NCBI GenBank assembly: GCA_021464415.1
Contig: CM038469.1
Coordinates: forward strand, 474,501 to 538,500
Direction of reading: 5' to 3'
Length of the DNA: 64,000 nucleotides
Source: Lonicera japonica
Lineage: Eukaryota; Streptophyta; Magnoliopsida; Dipsacales; Caprifoliaceae
Shown here piece after piece: positions 10,646-23,376 of the stretch. Positions within the stretch are counted from its first letter, which is position 1; every line of letters begins with the position of its first letter. Below the pieces are notes generated by a model that was not told where the DNA came from, did not search any database, and worked only from the letters and a program-made list of their open reading frames with translations. The translations under genes were made by a program, and so were the position numbers.

Positions 10646-11739
10646 TTAAGCTGAGAGCCCTTGAAGGACCTGAAGCATGGCGGCATTCAGAGGAGCCTCG
10701 GGTATGGTGCGGGATCGTCGAGGTGCGTGAGAAAATGTGGCTTGATGTGGAATTTCGGATTCTTCCTGACCCATGGTTTCATCGTCAGTTTCATCGTCAT
10801 CATCGTCCTCATCTTCATCACCATCATCATCCAATGGATAATTTGAAATCCATTTTTCACTGACCAGTTTGTATTTCATCAACCGAATTGTCTTGACGGT
10901 GTAGAGCTCATTTTTAATTGGTACCACAATTTTGGTTTCGTCCTCAATCAGGATGTCATAGAATTTAAACAATCGAGTTAAAGCCATTCCATATACAAGC
11001 CCTTGATTTTTTCGAGAAGTAATATATGATAAGCGATGGAACATTAAACTTGCATAATTCAGCTTACAACCCATCGAGATGGCCCATACAAGAAATAGAT
11101 CTAGTGAGTTTACCAAGGCTCGACTACCACGGCGGGGTATGATGAAGTATCCAATAATTGAATGGATAAGACGACTTTGAAGTTTAATCATAGAGGCCAC
11201 AATTTCAGGGCATGTACCACTGTTATGTTGTCAATAATGCCTCTTAAGAATGAGGGTGAGGGCTGTGGTTTTGTCGAAACCAAGTAAGTTACTAAAATTT
11301 GACGAAACTTCTGTCACATTGTTTAAAGGAAACCAAAAATCCTAGCCAAATATGATTTTGTGAAACTATTGGTTTGTCCATTAAGAAGAGTGACAAGTCG
11401 GGACTTATCTAATTATCCATTGTCAAGTAGTGGATAATGCAAATTTGCGTAAAATAGACGAGCTAATCAAGGATAAACATTTTCTTTGATGGTAAGGAAA
11501 TTGATAATGCATTGTTTACGAAAGAGAGCATAAATCTTGAGATTATCAGAAGAAAATAACTCGATGTTAAATTATTTACCTTTGACAATGGTTCGAGTCG
11601 AGTAATCTGTATTATAGTTTGCCTCAAATTCATTTAAGAAAAATAGGGGAAGAAAAGGAGCACGGGGTGGAGTCTCCTCGGGTGTAGCCTCTCAAACAAT
11701 GTTCCTTCTTAGGCGACGAGGGTGAGAACTTAAAGCCAT
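10646..11739 (-). pseudogene. Third ORF of copia-1 (env-like / plant transposon-protein type)
   Basis: An ATG at 11739 starts MALSSHPRRLRRNIV, followed by a stop and then continuing similarity-like sequence (NEFEANYNTDYSTRTIVKG). After several breaks a 184-codon open stretch (11200-10646) remains. That part has LVWAISMGCKLNYASLMFHRL, a KNQGLVYGMALTRLFKFYDI segment and a strongly acidic run (DDDGDEDEDDDDDETDDE). It lies between RNase H and the polypurine tract, where SIRE-type elements carry an extra ORF often called envelope-like. I see no clear signal peptide or membrane anchor in the open part, so an envelope role is not supported by the sequence. The family resemblance is from memory, and the function is unknown. 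Confidence 0.55.
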
Positions 11740-12609
11740 TGAAGTAGTTGGGGTTGAAAAGTTAAGATTTGAAGAACTAGGGTTTGTGAGTGAAATTCTG
11801 ATTTAATGGGGGAAAAGGTGTTTTTGATGTTTGAAAAAGGGTAAAAACTATTTGGTTTAGAGTTTTGAAGTGATTTAGGAGAGAAATTTGAAGAAATATG
11901 GAGTATCTAGGAATAATTTCGAAAATGGTGGCTAGGGTTAGGTTTAGAGGAGAGAGAAGATGGGTTTGAAGATTTTAAGTATGAAAGATGATATTTGATG
12001 TGATTTGGTGAAGTAATGTGGAGGATTTGATGTTCAAATGAGTGTTTAAGGGTGTAATGGATGAATTATTTGAGATTGAAAAGATTTAAGAGAGAGAGAG
12101 AGAGATTTTGAAAATGGATAAAGAAGGAATAAGAAAAAGAGTTTCAAAAATAGGGGAAAAAGGGCTCTGGTTCCTTCAGGAGGGCATCAGTCGACTGGCC
12201 CAATCCCTTAGTCGAATGACCAGCCAGTTTTTTGCAGAATTTTGACAATTTTTCCCTTGGCTGCGTATAAGGCTTGGCTTTACAAAAATGATCATTCTTA
12301 AGCTACAAAATTACTATTAGTACACATAATAACATATAAAAGTAATACGAGCTACGAAAATACAATTTTTGTATAAAAATTAATCAAACAAAAGGGCATA
12401 TGAATTGTATGCTCATGAAGAACCATTAAATAATCAATATATATATATATATGAATATTTTGGACAACTAGATATTACATGCTCTAGTCATACCAAGTTC
12501 ACGTTGAATAGTACGAAAATGATCATTGAGAGGTGGTTTTGTGAAAATATTCGCAAATTGCGATTCGGTGCTAATGAATTCAATATCAATATCACCTTTT
12601 TACATATGA
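11740..12609 (-). other. Spacer between RNase H and third ORF of copia-1
   Basis: No open frame. It contains a GA repeat (about 12091-12103), a GTCGAC-type palindrome at 12185-12198 with a weaker partner at about 12210, and a TA microsatellite at 12439. Confidence 0.6.
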
Positions 12610-14112
12610 TCACCAATAAAATGATGTTTTTATCTCAATGTGCTTGGTACATGAATGTTGTATGGGGTTCTTAGTCAAGCTTGTAGCATTTGTGTTATCA
12701 CATTTAATGGGAATATGGTTAAGACTAATTCCAAAGTCTTCTAGTTGTTGTTTAATATATAAAGTTTGTGTACAACAACTTTCGGCCACCACATATTCGA
12801 CTTCGGCCCTTTGAAAGGGCCACATAATTTTGTTTCTTACTTGACCAAGATACTAGTGCGTGTTCTTGGAAAATGGGAAGTGCCATTAGTACTTTTCCTA
12901 TCGATTTTGCATTCGACAAAGCCGGTGTCTGAAAATCTAACTAAATTAAAATTGCTCTCTCTTGGATACCATAATCCTAAAGAGCTAGTGCCAGCTATAT
13001 ATCGAAAAATTCGTTTAACGGCAAGCAAATTTGATTCTTTAAAATCTGCTTGGAATCGTGCACAAAGACAAACACTAAACATAATAACCGACCTATTAAC
13101 CGTCAAGTAAAGTAAGCTAATAATCATACCTCGATATTTCATGATGTCGACACTCTTACCACTTTCGTCTTTGTTGAGCTTCAATGTTGAACTCATTGGC
13201 GTGCTCATTGACTTAACTCCTTCCAAATCGAACTTCTTCAATAGTTCCTTAACGTATTTCTCTTAGTTGACAAATATCCCGTATTTGCATTACTTTACTT
13301 GAAGTATAAGAAATAGTTTATTTCTCCCATCATGTTCATTTCGAATTCCTTTTACATACAATTAGAAAATTCCTTATAAAGATTCTCGCTAGTAGAACCG
13401 AAAATAATATCATCAATATAAATTTGCACAAGTAGCATATCATTAGCATGATTTTTAATGAATAATGTAGTATCTACTTTGCCTCTAACAAATTCATTGT
13501 TAAGCAAAAATGAACTTAATCCATCATACCATGCTCTACGTGCTTGTTTCATACCATATAATGCTTTTGACAATTTAAATACATAATTCGGATAAGCATG
13601 ATTTTTAAAACCGGGAGGTTGTTTCACATAAACTTCCTCTTCAATAAAGCTATTTAAGAAAGCACTTTTCACATCCATTTGATACAACTTGAAAATTTTA
13701 AAGCATGAATAAGCAAATAGCATGTTAATAGCTTCTAATTGTGCAATGGGTGCATAAGTTTCCTCATAATGAATTCCCTCCTTTTGATTGTATCATTGGG
13801 CAACAAATCTAGCATTGTTTTTAACAATTACACCACTTTCATCCTTTTTATTGCGAAATATCCATTTAGTGCCTATAATGGTGTGTGATCAATTGGTTTG
13901 GGAACGAGTGTCCAAACTTTATTTCTCTCAAATTGATTGAGCTCTTCTTGCATAGCCACCATCCAAGATTCATCTTGTTCAGCTTCATTTATATTCTTAG
14001 GTTCATATTGAGAAACAAAAGCCACATTATTGCATACATTTCTTAAGGATGATCTAGTTATAACCTTACTAGATGGCCCTCCAAGAATTTGATCAATAGG
14101 GTGGTTGGACAC
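12610..14112 (-). pseudogene. Copia-1 reverse transcriptase and RNase H (broken)
   Basis: Minus-strand frames in order encode the start of the RT region (ESWMVAMQEELNQFERNKVW), the palm (YQMDVKSAFLNSFIEEEVYV, ALYGMKQARRAWYDGL, active site YIDDIIFGS), the thumb/connection (MSTPMSSTLKLNKDESGK) and the RNase H end (AEAEYVVAE-like, IKCDNTNATSLTKNPI, KHIEI). The RT aspartates remain, but the frame changes or stops repeatedly (near 13870, 13725, 13350, 13245 and 12830). It matches copia-2 segment by segment. This is an inactive relic. Confidence 0.88.
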
Positions 14113-14118
14113 AAATTT

Positions 14119-15560
14119 CTAACTCTTACGCATATTATTCGAGTTTTGCTCGATTTTATTTTCTAACTCCTTAGAAGGAGCTTGAGCACTCGATGGTTCT
14201 TCCTTAGATGTATCATTAATTTTAATTTTTGAAACTTTTTGGATAATTTTAACTTCGTCATCGGAGTGCACTTTAGGTGTAAAAGGATTAGATTCATCAA
14301 ACATCATATGCATAGATTCTTGAACAATTAATTTTTTTTTATTATAAGCCCGATAAGCTTTACTATTAGTGGTATACCCAAGAAAAATTCCTTCATCGAA
14401 TTTAGCAACAAATTTTTCTAAATGATCACGATCATTCAAATAAAACACTTATAACAAAAAACTTAAAAATATGAAATATTTGGTTTCTTGTCATTCCATA
14501 ATTCATAAGGTGTCTTATCTAACTTTTTACGATTAATAACAGGATTAATCACATAGCATGCGGTGTTAACGACTTTCGCACAAAAATATTCTGGCAAAGA
14601 GTGTTAATTTAGCATGGTCCTAGAAATCTCTTGAAGAGATCTATTCTTCCTTTCAACAACACCATTTTCTTGAGGAGATTTAGGTGCTGAAAAGTTATGA
14701 TCAATACCATGCTCATCACAAAAGTTCTTAAAATCAACATTATCAAATTCTCTACCTCTATCACTTCTAACGTGCACTTATTGTGAACTTTTCTACAAAA
14801 CTTAGCAAATACTTATGGAGTTTCACTTTTGGGAGCAAGAAAAAACACCCAAGTAAATCTAGAATAATCATCAACAATAACAAAGGCATACAATTTACCA
14901 CTTAAGCTAGCAACCGAATTTGGACCAAATAAATCTAGATGCAACATATCAAGAGGTCTAGTTGTAGTAATATCTTTCTTAGACCTAAATGAAGACTTAT
15001 GTTGTTTACCAAGTTGACATGCATCACAAATTTTATCTTTAACAAATTTAATTTTAGGCAATCCTATAACTAATTCCTTTTTGGACAAAGTGTGAATTAA
15101 ATTCATATTAGCATGTCCTAATCTTCTATGCCATAACCAAGAAACATCATTAATAGCGGATAAACATTTAACATCTTGTTAAGATAAATCATCAAATTCA
15201 AGAGTATACACATTACTAGTTCTATAAGCAACAAGTAAAATTGAATCATCACTAATATTTTTCATAACACAATGATCGGATTTAAAAATGACTTCATAAC
15301 CTTTATCACATAATTGACTAATGCTAAGAAAGTTATGCTTTAATCCTTTAACTAAAAGAACATTATCAATAAAAGTGGAATTCTTACCAACCTTACCTAT
15401 ATCGATGATCTTGCCTTTGGCGTTGTCTCCAAAAGTGACATTTTTTCCTTATTTAGGAATGAGACTTAAGAAATTTTTCTAGTCTCTCGTCATGTGCTTT
15501 GAACAACTGCTAGCTAGGAACCACTTGGTTTTGCTTTCTTTAGCTTTCAAGCACACTTAC
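14119..15560 (-). pseudogene. Copia-1 protease and integrase (broken)
   Basis: The protease motif reads WFLASSCSKHM at about 15535-15500, where the active form (seen in copia-2) is WFLDSGCSKHI, so the catalytic Asp-Ser-Gly is lost. Next come the GAG-pre-integrase zinc-binding segment (WLWHRRLGHANMNLIH, CDACQLGKQHKSS) and the integrase core (DMLHLDLFGPNSVASLSGK, VDDYSRFTWVFF), and downstream the ELWNDKKPNISYF region. Several in-frame stops are present (near 14812, 14600 and 14450). Confidence 0.87.
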
Positions 15561-15596
15561 ACCATAACCTTAAGTAACTTCTCCTTTGGTACCCAA

Positions 15597-17290
15597 AATG
15601 TGTTAGGTCCCTTTGGGTTAGCATACATAATGGATCCTTTTGGAACCTAAGTAAGTTTTCTCTTAGAAAAACTCTCATTTCTATAGAAGCAAGAATCCAC
15701 ATAATGAGTATTTCTACCACAATATGTGCAAAAACGAGTGGTATCATAAGGTGTGTATTTTTTGAAAAAGTTTTTGTAATCCTTTTGAATGTTAATTTGG
15801 TTGTATCCTAAACCGGCTTTGTCAAAGACACACCTTTGCATTCCCAATAGTTTATCCAAGTTATCATTTCCATTTGTGAACTTAGTTAGACTATTAGTTA
15901 AGTCATCCACTTGAGCTTTTAACTTAGCATTTTCTAATACAAGTGTGTTTGGAATTTCTTTTTCTTTTTCTTTTTTCAAAGTCTTAATATCATTTTTCAA
16001 AGCAATGTTTTCCTTTTCAAAATTTCACACTTGCTAGAAATTGTAGAGTTGTCCTTTTTTATACTTGTATATATTTTAGAAAGATTTTTAAATTTTCTAT
16101 GCAATTCCTCAAACATCTCATATAATTCATCATAGTCATTCTCATCATGTGCATTATCATCAATAGAGGTATTATTATCACTAAAAGAATCATAGTTAGA
16201 ATCTACCTCATCATCTTTTGCCATAAGACAAAGATTTGTCATTTTCTCGTCGCTAGAATCGGCATCGAACTCACGTCCTTTGGAATTGATCCATGTTCCT
16301 TTGAGGGTGTGTTACACTTGTTTGAACACTTTATCCCTCTTGTCCCTCTTCTCATTTCTTCTAACCAGGTAATTTGTTTTGAAATGCCCCGGTTCATAGT
16401 AATGTAAACACTTTTTGACTTCTTCATTTTCAACTATTGGTTGAGTTGATCAATCATTGTTCCTCTTTGATGAACAACTATTATAGTTTCTTCTTCTTTG
16501 ATAGACCTTCTTCTTAGCTAAGAATTTCATGAATTTCCTAGAAATAAGTGCCATATCTTCATCTCCTCCCATTGAATCCTCATCATCCTCATGTTGACTT
16601 ACTTTGAGGGCTAGAGTCTTCTTTACTTTAGAATCAGCCTCATCTTCTCTTTCCAACTCCTTTTCATGGGTTTTGAGATAACGCAAGAGTTCATCTATAA
16701 TTTGCGTCTTGAGGTTATTAGCTTCTTAAATTATCGTAACCTTTGATCTCCATTTCTTGGGAAGAGTTCTAAGAATTTTTTGAATTTTATCCTCATTAGA
16801 ATAAACCTTGTCAAGAAGATTCAAAGCATTAGTAATAATGGAAAATCTACTATACATAGAAGCAAGAGATTCATTAGGCTCCATTTTGAACAATTCATAA
16901 TCATGGACAAGCATGTTAATGTTATCATCCTTAACTTAGGAAGTTCCCTCATGAGCAATCTTAAGTTTATCCCATATCTCTTTTGCGGTTTTGCAACTAG
17001 AGATTTTTTTGTATTCTTCCATGCTTAAAGCACAATGTAGAGAATTTAAAGCTTTATCATTGAATTGGATTTTCTTAATGTTATTCTCATAATATTCGGA
17101 TATGGATTTAGGAATTATGTTTCCCCTCTCATCCATTTTAGTAATCTCATAGGTTCCAACAAGTGTAACCCTCCATTATTCAAAATCACTAGCTTGCAAG
17201 AATGTGCACATACGATTTTTTCAATGGTTACAATTTTTGCCATCAAATAATGGTGGCCTAGTGATGGAAGCACCTTTAGAAAGGCCGGTT
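15597..17290 (-). pseudogene. Copia-1 gag (broken), long SIRE-type form
   Basis: Minus-strand pieces encode the N-terminal gag (RPPLFDGKN, then a stop), a UBN2-like capsid segment (ALSMEEYKKISSCKTAKEIW, MLVHDYELFKMEPNESLASM), a degenerate zinc knuckle (CLHYYEPGHFKTNY), an acidic stretch, a coiled coil (15997-15870, LENAKLKAQVDDLTNSL) and a second, intact CX2CX4HX4C knuckle (CTYCGRNTHYVDSC, about 15725). It ends with PKGPNTFWVPK before the protease. The coiled coil and second knuckle are missing from copia-2, so copia-1 keeps the fuller gag layout despite its stops. Confidence 0.82.
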
Positions 17291-17348
17291 CCTTGATATA
17301 TAGATATGATCGTAAATTCTAAGATTTTAAATCAAAATAAGAGTACAA

Positions 17349-17360
17349 CCTCTGATACCA
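17349..17360 (-). other. Primer-binding site of copia-1 (initiator tRNA-Met)
   Basis: On the minus strand TGGTATCAGAGG lies two bases inside the 5' LTR. It is complementary to the 3' end of plant initiator tRNA-Met and fixes the element's orientation. Confidence 0.92.
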
Positions 17361-17362
17361 AT

Positions 17363-20300
17363 TGTAGGTCAAAAAATACCCTAGAGGGGGGTGAATAGGG
17401 TTTTTAAAATTTAATTCGGTTTTGAAAAATATTTCAAAATGATTTAATGTCTATATCAAGAATCAAACCAAACAAACAAGTAATCCCAATCACAAGCAAT
17501 AATAACAAAGCAAATAAATAAAGAGCTAAGAAATAGAATGAATAAACTGAATAAGCCCAAGTTGTTTTGTTCACGTGGTTTGGTTGTTTAGACCATATGT
17601 CCACACTCGAGTAGTACCCCCAAGAAATTCCATTAATACCGACTTTTTTCGGGTGAAAGTCAAACTACTACAAGTGTAATTGTCTCGCTACACTCTATGA
17701 ATGTTGCTTTTCTCACAACACTCACACAAGAATTCCTATTGCTATTCTTAAAGATAAATCTCTCTTAATTTTTGAAGAATAAAGTTTTGGTGGTGTGAGA
17801 ACTCGCGCTTTCGACGCCGACCCCCTTGGCGGTGATTCCTCCTATTTTCTGGTTCAATTTGTTTTATTAAACAAACAAAATCTATGTAAAAGAGGAACAT
17901 TTATAGATTAAACGACCTCTTAAATAAAATTATTGCGAAACTAGTTTATTCAAAGGTTCGGAGATTAAGTTACGAATCGGAAAGGTGTTAGGCACTCAAT
18001 TCGCCATTTCGGTCTCTAAGTAGGATATTCGTGGAGTTATAATTGGGCATTTGCATGCTTATTGATATTATTAATTTTCGGTTAATAATTTTAGGAAAAC
18101 AGGATTTTGGGATGGGGATGAAAACCATGTGCTTCATATTTCACCCTTCGAATTTAGAAATTAGTGTATGTGTGTGATTTGGAAGATGATTTCGATAATT
18201 ATAGATAGCAAAACAAGTGTTTTCGAAAAGATTTAGGGCTTTTCAAAAGCTAATTACATTTGGAATCAACTATCGGCCAATCCTCGATATTCGTTCGTCA
18301 ATAGTGTACTACGATTTAATAATTTAAACCGGCATTGACAAATTCAGTACTCTTATATTGGATATTTTTATAAGCACCGCGATTTATAGATTAAACCGGG
18401 TACAAATGTGTATTGATTCCTTCATAAATCGAGACTGATAAAACAAAAATTTTATAAAATTATCTGATAAAAATAAGTTCAAAATGGTTACAGCTTGTTC
18501 TATGCCTTTGGTTTTGAAAACGGGATTTAAATATGAAATTTGGACTGATTTTGAGATAAACAGCAATTTTTACATGCGATTGATTAATTATAACTAATAA
18601 AATAAAGAAAGATAGAAATTAAAGCCGGACTGAGAAAAAAAAATACCTGAGAACCTCGAAGATAATATAATACTATTTTAGAGCTCTGTTCCCGAAGTTC
18701 CAAAGCTGACTAATGCTTCAAATGAGGTCGTGCAGGTGTATTTATATTTATAGAATAATTAATGGGCCGGGCTTGTAATTGTTTATCCGCGGATACAAAT
18801 CCAAGGATTTGTGTCTGGGCGACACACACACACACTGTGTGTCATGTGGACACAAATCTAGGGATTTGTGTCTGTGTACAAACATCTTAGTTTTGTCCGC
18901 AGACAAACCCTTGTCTAACGTGCAACAGTTTTTACAATTTTGGCCAAAAAACACATCGAATTAATCTGATTTTTTAACATGTTGTTACCCATGATAAAAC
19001 CTACCTACTACCCAAATTTCAGAATTTTTGGACATCAGAAAGGCCTTCATTTGATTTCTCGAGCCGAATTTCCAGAATTTGACCGTCGAATCAAGCTAAT
19101 TTTTGAGTATGTTATTCCCTGTACCATTTCCTAGCTCTCCATAAAATTTTAAGATTTTAGGAGGTTGAAAAGTATCGATACGGAAAAATTGGCAAAATCG
19201 TCTAGGAAATGTTTGTCCCCGGACACAAACTCCAAGAAGTGTGTCTTTTGGACACACATCGCAGGAAGTGTGTCTGCACGACAGACACCTTGTGTGTCGT
19301 GTGGACACACCTTTTAGGGTGTTTGTCCGTGGGAGATTTTCGCAATTCATGTCAAATGGTTTATCGGATATATCTAATTTTTTAGTATGTTATTTCCCAT
19401 TATATAACCTATCTACTGACCAAATTTTAGCTCATTTGGACTTCGGTAAGGTTGCCTTTTGATTACCCCAAAGTAAACTCCCAATTTTTCAAATTTTCGA
19501 AGATTCGGTCGTTGGATCAAGCTGATTTTTGGATATGTTGATCCTTATGGAAATGTATAACAATCCTTAAAGGTTGAGGATGATCAGAAATAGGAAATTC
19601 TCCTTTCACAAGTTTCCAGGAGTTTTGACTATTTATGGTTTCGGCAGTTTCTGGTAATTCTCGTAACTTCTTGTCCGGGTGTCCTTTCAGCTTCCTTCTT
19701 TGACCTGTATCACATGTAGATAGTATGTGTGCATCTAAGAATGCTCATGCATGCACACGTGTTCATTTCTTTAGAGATCAAAATTCTTGTGAGGGTTGCA
19801 AAATGAGATGTTCACAGGTGGCAAACACCAATGTAAAATAACTCTCAAGTATTTGAAAGACTACAAATGAGCTGACACTAGGGTTATCAAGTTTGATCAC
19901 AATTATATAGCTCAAATGATGAATGATTGATCAAAATGTATTCTTGAATCTTTGAATATTTTCAATAGATGAAGAATAGAGAGTAAAAATGATTCAAGGT
20001 GATTTGAAAAGTGTCTAGGATGAGTATATATATATGTTAGAACAAGAAATGGCCATTTGAATAGAGTATATATGATTTTGGTGCAAAAAATGATGAAAAA
20101 TCAGAAATCCAACGACTAGTTTATGAGCCATCAGTTGACTGAGCCTTAGCTCATCAGTAGACTGATGGGCACTGTCCTGCCAGCCATAACCCCAAATTTT
20201 GGACTTTGCATTTTAGCTCCAAAATCAATTCTAATGCTTTGGGGACCTTAAAAATATGTTCGTAAGACACCTAGTTTCGAAAAGACTTAAAATATGTTCG

Positions 20301-20773
20301 AACGGATTTAATATGAATTTATTTCAAAATTGGTTTTTGTAAGAATGGAGTTTTCAAATGGATTTTGATTCAACATTTGTTCAATCAATCAAACCATAAT
20401 ATATGATATGTTTGAGTTATATTAATCATCCAACAAGAAACTTTACATAAATCTAAAGTACTCACTCAATTTATAAGGTTAACGAGCCTTTGAGCGCTTT
20501 AGAAAGTTTATTCGGTTCTTCACTTCCATATGAGCTTTAATCTTCATTGATTTGTCATATAAATTTGTTTTAATCCAAATGTTGTGAATGAAGCAAGTTA
20601 ATGTATTTTGAAACACATGTTAAGGATTGAATTCATCATTGGTTTTATCCGTTTTGTCCATGTATGATAATTGTTGAAATTGTGGCTATACTTAAAACAT
20701 AAATATTGTTAAATTACATATGATTAATATTATTGTTATTATCAAAACAAGATTAGCGACCTTTTGTTCAACA
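17363..20773 (-). repeat. 5' LTR of copia-1, interrupted
   Basis: It is homologous to 8724-10119. It is split after 17793 by a 2023-bp insertion and resumes at 19822. On the minus strand it starts TGTTGAACAAAAGG and ends CCTACA. Its palindrome cluster (20129-20168) has two decayed units against four in the other LTR. Confidence 0.9.
17794..19816. mobile_element. Solo LTR nested in copia-1 LTR (possibly Tat/Ogre-like gypsy)
   Basis: TGTGAGAACTCG...GATGTTCACA is bounded by a perfect 5-bp GGTGG duplication (17789-17793, 19817-19821). It has no primer site, polypurine tract or coding sequence, so it reads as a solo LTR. The text GGAAAGGTGTTAGGCACTC near the left end recalls Tat/Ogre-type LTRs, a tentative link. 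It contains two diverged copies of a block of roughly 430 bp (about 18779-19205 and 19209-19590). Each opens with a cluster of imperfect palindromes such as GACACAAATCCAAGGATTTG. Confidence 0.85.
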
Positions 20774-21969
20774 AGTAGAATGCCTATAAAGGGTATAACT
20801 TGTTCATAAATCTAGCATTCTGCACGTGAGGGGATGAACTTATCCCTAACTAACTTGTGCACTTTACAAGTGTCCTTTTATTATTCGCTTAGGCACCTAT
20901 ATTAACAACAAGTATTGATCGTGCTTACGAGTACATGTGTCTCCTTCACATTAGCTGAGATGTCCATATCGGCATTTTGATTTTTTCTGACCCTACAAGC
21001 ATACTCGGTTAAGGCGTCATTACTTGGCTTGTTACTCGCGATCCTATCTGACTCCTGCAAATCCTTGTTCCTTATTCGGGCCTGCTCCATGGATTATGGG
21101 CTTGCCCCCGAGTATCTGGCCCAAATGGAGCTTCCTATGGTTTAATCCTCCTCTTGCAAATCCTTGTTCCTTATTTGAGCCTGCTCCATGAGACTCTGGG
21201 CCTGCCCCCGAGTATCCGACCTAAATGGAGCTTCCTATGGGTTAATCCTCCTCTTGCAAATTGAGCTAGGAGCTTGGAGTTACTTTGTATTATAATGAGT
21301 GAGTTCTGATTACAGGCAGTTGTTATCTCTCTAGGTATTTAACTCTCTTAATACAACAACATAAAGAGTTTTGTATCGCTTAAAGACTAAATGCCTTAGG
21401 CATAGGAGCTTTATGATGCGCTTTAGACCTCTATCTCTTTAGTTCTATTTATTTTTCTTGTGGGTTCATAGAAGCTTTTTTTGGTGAAGGAAGTAAAAGC
21501 TTCCTTATATACGATTAAGACAAAAGAATGCCTAGTAAGTACAAAGCAGTTGGTTTGTAGCTACTATCCCATTATTGTAGCATGTCCGACTGATTACCTT
21601 ACTTCTCCTTTTAATTCGGAGCATTAAATACAATTGGTGTGCATTTAATGCAGTTGAGTTAGGTTCTGCGCTTCTTACAAGATTGGTGGCAATCGTCCAT
21701 GCCCTTTTCAACCACTCCGACATAGTGGTTGGACATTGTCGGCTTCAGCTCGGTATGGGAAGAAAAGCTTGGCAGGTCGAGCTCTGGAAATCTACAGCCT
21801 CGAGCATAGACTAGGCCTTACATTAACATCTCCACGAGCTCAAGTAGACACGTGGAGGCAGTCCTTAGACCTCTCTGCCACGATATCTCTCCTAAACAGG
21901 GTCACCATGTGTCCTCTTTGTGATTGGTCTGGGGGTAGAATGAGTATCGTACACATCATATATTTTTAT
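20774..21969. other. Non-genic sequence right of copia-1
   Basis: No supported gene. It holds a 2-copy tandem repeat at 21058-21256. At 21720-21960 there is a more GC-rich stretch with CACGTGG that looks like an old LTR fragment, ending GAGTATCGTACA. I cannot assign a family. Confidence 0.45.
21058..21256. repeat. Tandem duplication, period about 99 bp
   Basis: Two copies begin CAAATCCTTGTTCCTTATT at 21058 and 21157, with a third start (CAAATTGAG) at 21257. The copies differ at scattered sites. Confidence 0.85.
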
Positions 21970-23376
21970 GGGTAACACTAATCTAAAATCTTCTTCTTTT
22001 ATTAAAGTGTGTGTGCGTGTGTTTCGTTATAAAACTAAAAGAATTGCATGCGTTAGAATTAGTTTCTTTTGCATATTAAGACAAGGGAGAAATAACTGGT
22101 TGAGTTTCTACTATATTTTATTTATTTTTATTGCAATAATACTTGTGTGAATGACTTGTTTTACGTTCTCGTTATCTTGTGATATAACATAACCTTATGG
22201 ATTTTTTGTAATTCATTTTCACGGATATCTATTATATGCTTGTAATGTATGATTTCAAGTAGATCGTATGTATTGTCAAGGAACCTATTGGGCTTTATAA
22301 CTCACCCCCTACCAAAATATTTTGTAGGTTCGGTGAGGTTCGTGATTAGTATAGGGTGTTGGGATGCTTTGATTTAAAAATGTTGATATTTTGTACGCTC
22401 ATAGTTTAATTTATTATTTGGCTATACTCGGGGAATTTAGCGTGTAAAATCTCTGGCCATGGGTTTTTGAAAGGCTTTTTGTATATATACATATATCATT
22501 CTCATTGTTGTATTTTGGACTTTAATAATGAGATTAAGAAAGTTTTTTATTTTTTATCCAAAAATTTAATTATTTTGTTAAAATTATCACTCTCATGTAG
22601 AGGTGTGCACGGTCCGGTGACTCTCATGGCAGACCGGACCGAGCATATCGGTCCTTTAAATTATAGGACCAGACTGGACCAAAAGACTGTCGGAGACTGC
22701 ACTGGACCAGACCGTTTTAATCGGTCTGGTCTCGGTCAATCCACTCGGTCTAAGCCTCACAATAGCCTGGCCGAAAAATTATGGCCGGAAAAATTCATTT
22801 CGTGGTCAGAAAACTCCATTTTAGTGGCCGAAAAACTCCATATTTCACAATCAACCCAGAATTAAACAAAAATAATGAAATTATAGTAAAATCAGAGAAA
22901 TAAAGAAGTGTACTTTGGAGTTGTGACTCCATAGGTCGTCTTCTTCCTTGAGAGAGAGAGGATTGGTGAGAAATTATGAATAATGCTGTAAGTATGTGTA
23001 TATGAGAGAGAGTGAGTGATCATGCGATATTGAAGATGCCGTGTGGGAAGAAAAAAAAGGACAAAGAAACATGCTATAGGGGACAAGATGGGACGGATGA
23101 AAAAAAGTGGGGGAAAAATATATTTAACTTGTTCTCACTTTTTCAAGATATTCACTTACTTAAATATATAAATAATATATATATATATATATAACCGGTC
23201 TGATCCGGTTTTATAGATATTTTTGCTCATGAGACCGAAGATCGGACCGGACCGGACCAATGTATGTGTAAAAACTGAAAAAACCCTATATTTTAGTCCA
23301 ATCCGGTCGGTCTAATCGGTCCGGTTTGGTTCTTGCACACGCCTACTCTCACGTTCCAAAAAATTGGAGTGTGACA
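21970..23376 (+). repeat. Gypsy-type LTR remnant, interrupted by a hAT MITE
   Basis: The sequence GGGCTTTATAACTCACCCCC at 22290 matches the CTCACCCC module of the gypsy LTRs at 27455 and 29901. After removing the MITE (22598-23345) the remnant ends TTGGAGTGTGACA at 23376, like the GGTGTTACA ends of those LTRs. The left boundary is not clear. Confidence 0.45.
22598..23345. mobile_element. hAT-type non-autonomous element (748 bp)
   Basis: Ends TAGAGGTGTGCAC and, inverted, TAGGCGTGTGCA are typical of plant hAT-like MITEs. The 8-bp flanks CTCTCATG (22590-22597) and CTCTCACG (23346-23353) are a duplication with one change. Both subterminal regions are rich in GGTCCGGT/ACCGGACC repeats in opposite orientation. 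There is no transposase. Confidence 0.85.

Larger units (their letters stand above)
8724..20773 (-). mobile_element. Copia-1: decayed SIRE-like Ty1/copia element, minus strand
   Basis: On the minus strand the order is 5' LTR (20773-17363, split by a solo LTR), initiator-tRNA-Met primer site (17360-17349), gag, protease, integrase, reverse transcriptase, RNase H, an extra third ORF, polypurine tract and 3' LTR (10119-8724). Without the nested insert the LTRs are 1383 and 1396 bp. Flanks AATAG and AGTAG look like a target duplication with one change. LTR divergence and many stops show an old insertion. The long gag with a coiled coil and the ORF between RNase H and the LTR suit the SIRE/Maximus lineage (inference). 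Confidence 0.9.
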
